Assembly (NCBI RefSeq): GCF_000220395.1
Contig: NW_004086142.1
Span: forward strand, 1 to 45,000
Reading direction: 5' to 3'
Length of the DNA stretch: 45,000 bases
From: Ichthyophthirius multifiliis
Taxonomy: Eukaryota > Ciliophora > Oligohymenophorea > Hymenostomatida
The position numbers were made by a program, and so were the translations under genes. This document shows positions 37,901-45,000 of this stretch, in pieces; the first letter of the stretch is position 1, and each line of letters begins with the position of its first letter. Under the pieces are notes generated by a model. The model had not been told where the DNA came from, ran no database searches, and was given only the letters and a program-made list of their open reading frames with translations.

Positions 37901-40900
37901 AATTAATTGAAATATTATAATTATAAATAATTCCTTTGTTAAATATAGACAATTTATACACTTATGTATAAGGTCTTATAAATTTAAATCAAAGTGATGA
38001 AATAAAAAAAAAGATCCTAATTTAGTAAAGGGAGAAAATAAACTAAATAGGAAAATAGCATTTTAATTAGATATAAAGGTAAATAAATATAAATATACAT
38101 AAAAACAATTATATAAAAAGGAAACCATCTTATAACATAATTTACGATGAAAACGAATATTGGAAATATTTAATGAAGAATGGAATAATACAATTTATAG
38201 TAAGTATATACGATAATTATAAAATCGAAATTATAGAAAAGAATGTAATTTTATAAAAAATTTTTGAGGTAATAAATAAAAAAGTAACAGAGTTAGATAA
38301 ATTTTTATAAGAATTATAAAACGAAATCGTTTAAAAATAAGAAATTCAAGAATTTTTATATACTTTAAAATGGTTAAAATAAATATTATAGGAAGAAATT
38401 TATTGTTAAGTAACAGATGAATTAGGTATAATATAAATATTATGTGTTTTATTGTATTTTTTTTAATATAAAATTAATCTTTTTTTTAAAAAAAAAAATT
38501 TATAAATAACTAATAATTGATTCATAAATTTAATCAATATATAAAATAAAAAAGTTTTTTCATATGAATTAGATAGAAATGCTATAAATTAATAATAATT
38601 AGATGATTTATAAAAATAACTAACAGATTTCAAAAAAACATTAAATCAAATAAAAATAATTATGATAAAAAATTAAATAAATATTGATATAATATACGAA
38701 TATCTCTAGAATAAAATTATCCTTTTAAATAAACTCGAAATTAATTACTACTAAATATTTTATGAATTTTTAAGCATTTACAAAACGAGTCTATAATATT
38801 CTAATGTTTAAAATTTCGTTGAAAAAATAATTTCCCAAAACAGCTAAACTAATTAAATGAGTTAATAAAATCTAATAGAAAATAAAAATAAATATATAAT
38901 TAAATAATTATAGCATTATTTAGAGATTCCTATAATTAATTATAATAATAAATTAGAGGATATTAATTTAGATATTTATACTGAAACAGAAAGTAAAAAC
39001 TAAAAAGGATAAATAATTGATATAAATAAAATAAGAGTAATAAAAATATAAATTGTAAAAAAAAATTATTTTTATATTTTTAAAATAGTAACTTTCTCTT
39101 TTAAAACTTCAAAAATAGTCAAGTTTAGATTTAAAAAAAATATGGGTTATAATTGATAAATAAAATGATTATTTATAATTTAATGATTCTTCTGATACTT
39201 AATCTGATTTATAAGATGTTTTTATTACACATATTTTAATGGAATATATAAGAGATTACAATATTTTATAAAATTTACAATCTTTTATAGAAATAAATTC
39301 ATAAATATTTTCTAATAAATCAGTATTTTATGATCATATTCTATATATATATATATATTTTTAAAAAAGAAAACTTTAATTAAATTTATGAGAATATTAC
39401 TTGAGTTAAAATAAATAAATATGAATATAATAGAAAATTAAATCAATAAAGATATAAAAATTGTAAATGATGCAAAAAATAAAATTGATTAATATCATAA
39501 TTTTTAAACAATAGTAAAATATATATTTAAAAAAATCAAAATTAATATATTCTTCTTATAATTAAAAAATTTAATAATAAAAAGATTGCTTAGTAAGGTA
39601 TTTATAAAATAGCAATTAATTAATTAAGGAATAATAAATGTAATTATATAATAGAAAATTTATAGTTTTTAATTCAGATATTAAATTATGGAAATACTGT
39701 AAAAAAAATAAAAATAAAGAAAGAATATAATTTTTTTATATAAAAAAGCATAATCAAAATTTAATCCTTGATTATTTATAAAAAGAGCAAAAAATATGTT
39801 AAGAATTTTTCCTTTTTATAAAAAAACTATTATTGAATGATTTAACAAAAAACTTGATTTAAATAAGTTAACTTTAATATACATAAATAAAAAAAAAAAC
39901 TTAATTTGAAATACAATCCATATTAATATTAAGAATTTTATAATTATTTTGTGAAAACGTAAACCATAAATTTTAGAATTTTATTCGAGTTTAAAATAAT
40001 ACTAATATTTTCGGTGAACCAAATATAAACTTAATTTTAGAAGTTAATAATTTCCTTTCTTTAATACTTGAAGATCGAATTTTAGATACTGTTTCAAAGT
40101 CCGATTTAATATGTTAAGCATTTAATACATTAATAGATTTTTGTACAGGATCTGAGGAAAACAAACGAATAATATGTAATTTTATAATTAAAAAATATTA
40201 AAAAATATAAAATAAAAAAAAGGTGAAAATACAAAACTACTAACATTAATTCAATTAAGAATAATAAATTAAAAAATAGATTTTTCTAAAAAAAATAACT
40301 TATCACCTAAATAAGTTTAAGATAATATGTTAAGTATCGATCTGTTCTGTCTTTGTATAAAATTCTTATACTCAATGGCTGAAGCTAATTAATATAAAGA
40401 ATCATTAAATAATATTATTTAATTTATTATGTGCTAAGATTTGTTATTGGTTTTGCACAAAATTTATAATAATAGAATTAAGTTTATTTAGGATAAGCTC
40501 AAACTTGATCTTAATTGTGAATGTGGCGATAAATATGGTTGTAATAAATAAATATGTAAAAAAGGATATTGTACATCTTTGGATAGATAGCTTCAAGATA
40601 CAGGATCTTAAATATATATATTGTTTTGCTTATTATACGATGCTTCTCCGGATGACCCAAGATTTAAATTATTTACATATTTAGACGGCAAAAAATAAGA
40701 TTTTAATGAAGAAGATTTTTAATTTTTAGATGATACTCAAAGAAAAAGTAACCAAATCAATGCTAAAAACACACTTAATGATAATTTTTTAACTATTAAA
40801 AGTGTTATAGACGAAATTGGATTTACAAAAGAATAAATTGATAAAGAATATACATCAAATTTATAGAGTAAAAATTTCAAAATTTAGAATACAAGAAACA

Positions 40901-42775
40901 AAAAAGCGAAAACAGATGATTTTAAATGTATTAGTAGTAAATACGACTATTAAAATTTAAGATATAAAAATAGTTATTTTTAATACTTTAAAAAATATTT
41001 GGGCATTACTCATATTATTAACGAATAAGGAGAAGGGTAGAAAGTTTTGTTTCAAAAACCTTCATTATTCTTTTTTTTAACTGAAGACATTAAAGAGCAT
41101 ATAGTATTTTTTATAAAAATATAATTAATTTATTATAAAATAAAAAGATTTATTAATCTGACAGATCATCTAATACAGATAGATTAGCATTTTTAATTGA
41201 AAATGTTTAATTTTATTAGGATTAAATGAGTTATTATTAAAAAATATCAAGTTTTAAAGTAAATCAAAATAAATTATTTTTTTGTTTTTAAATAAATAAT
41301 AAAAGATAATTGTAATTCTGATAAAATTAATAGAATCCATAAAAGATATATAATATTATGTTTTAATTGGAATAAATGGATTATGTAAAGAAATAAAGAA
41401 ATTAAAATTATTAATTATATAAATTTTATAAAAAGAAATTTTTTATTATGTTTCTGACCCAATAGCTGATAATAATTATACATAATATAATCTAGCCCTT
41501 TTTATTTTAATGATATTTTAATTAGTTTTAGCAGTTTATGTGTTTATATTTGTTGCTTTATAAAGATTTTAAATATGTTTAAATTATTTTTAAAAGAGTG
41601 ATTCTTTATTTAAAATATAATAATTAAAATAAAATGCAGGATTAGTAATGGAAACGAATTTTTCATAATTTAAAAAGTAAAATAAAAATATACATATATA
41701 TATAATATAGATATAAATGTAATATAAATAAAAATAATTATTAACTTATATATATATAAATATATATTAACTTATATATATTATATATATATATTTATAT
41801 ATTTATATATAAATTTACATATATATATACACATATATGATTTTTACAAATTTTAATATGATAATAGGTATTTATTTTTAATATTTGAAATTATTAAGCC
41901 TGACTAAATAAAAAATAAATATTTTAAATTTATTTAATACACATTTTTTATTGTTATTGATAATTAAAATATGTACAACCTCTTCTTCTTCGTTTTTAGT
42001 TTAGTTGCTTTTAATAGCAAAGGTCCATTAATATACGGATTATTGTTATTAGATATAATTAAAAGAAGTTCAAGTTTATAAAATATAATTAAATCAATTA
42101 CTAGAAATTTAAAGAACTTGTTCCTTTTTTCATATTTAGGATGTATTATTATGTATATTTATGGAATATGGGCATACAGTTCTTTCAAAGATTATTATGA
42201 TGAAACTCATCATGCTTATAGCGATTCTTTTATTTTAACTGTTACTTCTACAATTAAAGAATCTCTAAGAAATGGTGGAGGTGTATCAGAAGCTTTAAAA
42301 CCTATGGCATATTCATAAGAAGTTTAAGGCTATTGGTCAAGATATTTTTTTGATTTAACAAATTATATTTTTATATAAACATTGTTTATTTAAATATTCT
42401 TTGGTATAATATTAGATACATTTGGGGAATTGAGATAGAAAAACGATTAAATTTAATAAGAAATTCAAAACATTTGCTTTGTTTGTGTATTAAAATAATT
42501 TTTTATATTTTTAAAATTTTTATATAAAGGGAATTAATAAAAATACTATAAATGGAATTTTGGAAGAAGGTTGGGAATACCATATTTATCTTCAACACAA
42601 TTTATACCATTTAATATTTTATATGATTTATATTAAAAGAAAAGATTATACTGATTGTAATAGCCTTGAAAAATATGTAAAAAGATAAATGAAATTTAAT
42701 AAAATAAACTTTGTGCCAATAGGTATTGTACCTGGATTTAATAAATAAGAGATGGAAAAACAATAAAATAATTGA
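31945..42775 (+). CDS. IP3-receptor/ryanodine-receptor family calcium-release channel
   Basis: A very large intracellular calcium channel, probably 3,000 or more residues, in many exons. It starts MFEYIGDTTNF. Exon 1 is 31945-32338, followed by a 64-nt intron; further introns lie near 32,811, 33,111 and 33,710. Early exons give a coiled segment, then IP3R N-domain/MIR-like sequence (YGDIVYFKYY, NPNQLAEENGCRL, YPGDIVQI, RYKFRNILTGLFL). RIH-type helices fill about 35,300-37,500 and an RIH-associated block lies at 39,940-40,180 (NVNHKFQNFIRVQNN, FNTLIDFCTGSEENK). A Cys-rich module sits at 40,516-40,572. Membrane helices occur at about 41,480-41,560 and 41,970-42,460. The pore reads IKESLRNGGGVSEAL (filter codons 42274-42291), then FGIILDTFGELRQ, the family's S6. 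The C-terminal zinc module is CFVC-G (across an intron) with HIYLQHN and LEKYV, ending at TGA 42773-42775. Only the terminal and selected inner exons were checked in phase. Paramecium has a large family of such channels. Confidence 0.9.
33254..33275. repeat. Short (AT)n run inside the channel gene
   Basis: A dinucleotide run within the MIR-region exon or an adjoining intron. In the exon frame it would encode alternating Ile and Tyr. Confidence 0.7.
41690..41840. repeat. AT-dinucleotide-rich intronic stretch
   Basis: TATATA-type low-complexity DNA between the first membrane helix (about 41,480-41,560) and the exon starting near 41,970 of the channel gene. It is most likely intron. The place where helices S2-S4 should be encoded is short and A/T-degenerate, so exon calls here are unsure. 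Confidence 0.6.
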
Positions 42776-42959
42776 AAAAATAATAAATATTTTAATTAAG
42801 AAAAATAATTTTGTATATTTAATTAATATACTAAATAATATTTGTATATTATTAATTTTTAATAATAATATTTTCATTATTTCATCATTATTATTATTTA
42901 TTCTATTTTATATAATAAATATTAAATTTCTTAATATAATACTAAAAATATTTTATTAT

Positions 42960-43729
42960 ATGAATATTAGTTTTTCTTTAGGTTTAACATTTTTTTTATT
43001 AAATAAATTAATATTTATTTTATAGAATTACCATCTGTATTTTATTGGAAAAATATAAATTCTACTTTATCATTTATCTTAATTTTTAATGTTTTATTAT
43101 TTTCTATTTATAAAAAATAATGTGAAATATTTTCATTTTTACTTAACTTTGCATTAACATCTACAATTTTTACTATTATATATTTGTAATTAGTTTAGTT
43201 TTTATTAAATAAAGAAGATGAGTAAAAATTTTAAAACAAAAATATTTTTTAAACGAAAATAATATATTTAAAGCGAAAATGAAGAATCGAATAATATTAT
43301 ATATGTTCAATAAGAAACCATTTAAAAACTTATAGTATAAATAATATTGTTAAAGAATAATGTATTTAAGTATTTAGAAGAATAATCAGATAAATATATT
43401 TATTAAATTATTTAAGTATAAAATATAATAATATATAAAAAAGTTTAAAATTAATGTTTTTAAAGGCTATATTAGTTTTATATATTTTCTCATATTTAAT
43501 AGTAAATATTTCATTTCTTTCAATGTTATGGATTATAATTGATGGCTTATTTTTTTATGGATATATTAAAGTATTTAAAATACAAGAAGCATAGTAAATA
43601 CTATCGATTGTTTAAGGTAATAAATGTTTATATATATAAAATAATTTTTAAATAGATTTGATATAATATGTTTTTAATAGATTTCTGTATTATATTCCAA
43701 AATATCAAAATAAATATAAATTAAATTGA
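42960..43729 (+). CDS. Multi-pass membrane protein, 5' end uncertain
   Basis: Several exons join in phase. One ends MNISFSL then a GTTTAA...TATAG intron, and continues as ELPSVFYWKNINSTLSFIL and FNVLLFSIYKKQ, then ALTSTIFTIIYLQLVQFLL and NKEDDENEESNNIIY after a phase-2 intron. Later exons give FLKAILVLYIFSYLIVN, FLSMLWIIIDGLFFYGY and DLIQYVFNRFLYYIPK, ending at TGA 43727-43729. Four to six helices are likely. The frame upstream, back to about 42,776, is also hydrophobic (FVYLINILNNICILLIF) but has no ATG, so the true start may lie there or in an unseen exon. The block FYWKNIN...FNVLL weakly resembles the S1 region of IP3R channels, and the overall pattern weakly resembles Piezo; neither is proven. 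It follows the channel gene by only about 185 nt. Confidence 0.5.
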
Positions 43730-43964
43730 AAAATATGATATTATTAATTTTACAATTAAGTTTCTAGTGGTATATAAATATGAAACAAATATGGTATTAA
43801 AATATTAAAATTAAAATCATTTTTATTTTTTGATTTTGATTTTTTATAATTAAAGCAAATCATATGATTATGTTTCTTTCAATCTTTAATTCCATAAATT
43901 TGCCCATTAGCCTTTTTTTCTATATTAAGTTTTATAATTTATTAAGAATTCATTAAATTTCATT

Positions 43965-45000
43965 TCAAATATAAGATTATTTCTTTTGAATCCCATTCTT
44001 CTTTAGAATATATTTTATGCCTTCCTAAACATACTTTTCCCATAATGATTGATTTGTATATAATTCAATTGCAGATTCTATTAAATCACCTGCATTCTAA
44101 TTCTAAAATAATCCCCCAAATCTCGGTACAAACTAACTCTGTTTAATATCTTTATATTAATAATAAGAAATCATTTTTTATTAATTTGTTTTCATTTCTT
44201 CCGTTTATTCTAAAAGCATTTCTCTATTTTAAAATATTCTTAAAAATTAAATTGAAATTTAAAATAAATTAACTTAAAAGTATATTAATTTTCATCTATA
44301 TTTGCATATATTTTTTCATAAGTAGAATCATAAAACATTCCTTCAGCTCCTATAAGAGTTGTGACTACTGGAGTATAATTATTCCAACTTTCTATAATTT
44401 TATTTTATACTCCAGAATTGTATCTAATAGAATCAAAAAAATGTATAAATAAATAATTATTTTAATAAAATATTAATATATACCTTGTTGGCACTAGCAT
44501 AACTTTATATCTTTAAAGTCTATCTATATCTTCAATATAACCTCTTTAAAATATATTGATATTTTATAAATTATTCAACTCTTAATTGTTTGCAGATCCA
44601 AATATATGCAATTATGCTTCAGGTAATTACTTTTATATACCAGGCCATACTTTTTTTACTAAAAAATTTAATTAATCTAAATTATGATCATTTATTATAT
44701 TAGAAATATATGAAAAGTTCTTTCTCCTATTAAAGTTTATAAGTTTTTTATCAATTTTTTAAGGAGTTTAATAAAAAAATGTTAGTAATTCAATATTTTA
44801 TATATTAAAATTATTTTTTAATAATAGGTATTCATAATCACTACTAGTAATAGCCATATCGCTTCTATTTATACTATTTAACTCTCTTTCTAATTCATTA
44901 TTATTTTCTAAAGCTTCCTAATTTAAATTTATATTAAATATTTCTTAGTTAATAATCTTAATTTTCACTTTATTCCACCACTATTTACTTTCTTATATTA
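43965..45000 (-). CDS. Glycosyltransferase family 4-type protein, cut by window end
   Basis: The C-terminal Rossmann half of a GT-B glycosyltransferase (GT4, glycosyl transferases group 1) is clear; the N-terminal part lies beyond 45,000. Exons 44484-45000, 44274-44423 and 43965-44238 join across introns of 60 and 35 nt. Landmarks are RRKNFSYISNIINDHNLDQL, VKKVWPGIQKQLPEAQLHI then FGSANN, RGYIEDIDRL, LVPTRYNSGVQNKIIESW and TPVVTTLIGAEGM, matching the nucleotide-sugar binding core in which a glutamate and the GAEG loop bind the donor. A helix NAGDLIESAIELYTNQSLW follows. The enzyme would transfer a sugar from a nucleotide donor; the acceptor is unknown. The 3' end is unsure: TGA 43965-43967 closes one frame, but coding-like sequence (SKEEWDSKEIILYL, and later FNEFLINYKTQYRKKGQW) appears in the other two frames down to about 43,850. 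Confidence 0.82.

Noticed and set aside
1-45000. Mobile elements, CRISPR arrays, ciliate chromosome-breakage sequence or telomeres
   Set aside because: No transposase or reverse-transcriptase motif, terminal repeat pair, spaced direct-repeat array, Tetrahymena-type breakage 15-mer or GGGGTT array was found by reading both strands.

Overview
The window reads as nuclear DNA of an oligohymenophorean ciliate. Every convincing protein frame uses TAA and TAG as sense codons and ends only at TGA, which is the Tetrahymena/Paramecium/Ichthyophthirius code with TAA/TAG = Gln. The DNA is extremely AT-rich (mid-80s percent by eye), introns are mostly 35-75 nt and run GTA...AG, and intergenic DNA is almost pure A/T. 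This extreme AT content is most like Ichthyophthirius or a close relative, but the species cannot be fixed from sequence alone. Standard-code gene finding fails here, so I re-read both strands by hand with the ciliate code and spliced exons by phase.

Layout. 0.2-8.1 kb: a small four-helix membrane protein (-), a 981-aa ciliate-type membrane protein with a giant polyglutamine tract (+), and a hybrid histidine kinase with receiver domain (-). 8.8-12.9 kb: a PNUTS-like protein with a TFIIS-N-like domain and a C-terminal CCCH finger (-), and a small protein with an MGC acylation motif (-). 12.9-16.3 kb: a long gene-poor stretch holding a GC-richer hairpin-forming island. 16.3-19.9 kb: a coiled-coil protein (+) and an unresolved coding-like zone. 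20-22.4 kb: ribosomal protein eS6 with a 6-nt first exon and an unusual Ala/Pro/Lys tail (-), and an orphan 252-aa protein (-). 22.4-23.6 kb: what looks like a decayed Sec24-family gene (-). 24.9-31.6 kb: two paralogous MORN-repeat proteins with N-terminal acylation motifs (one also has an IQ motif), flanking a mitoribosomal mS34-like gene (-) and two coiled-coil proteins (+). 31.9-42.8 kb: one very large gene for an IP3-receptor-type calcium-release channel (+). 43-43.7 kb: a further multi-pass membrane protein (+). 44-45 kb: a glycosyltransferase family 4 gene running off the window edge (-).

The genes do not form operons, as expected for a ciliate. One loose theme is membrane and calcium signalling: a membrane histidine kinase, an IP3R-type channel, an IQ/MORN protein and three proteins with myristoylation/palmitoylation-type N-termini. 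The rest is housekeeping (eS6, mS34, PNUTS-like, glycosyltransferase). No rRNA, tRNA, CRISPR, transposase or virus-like element was recognised.
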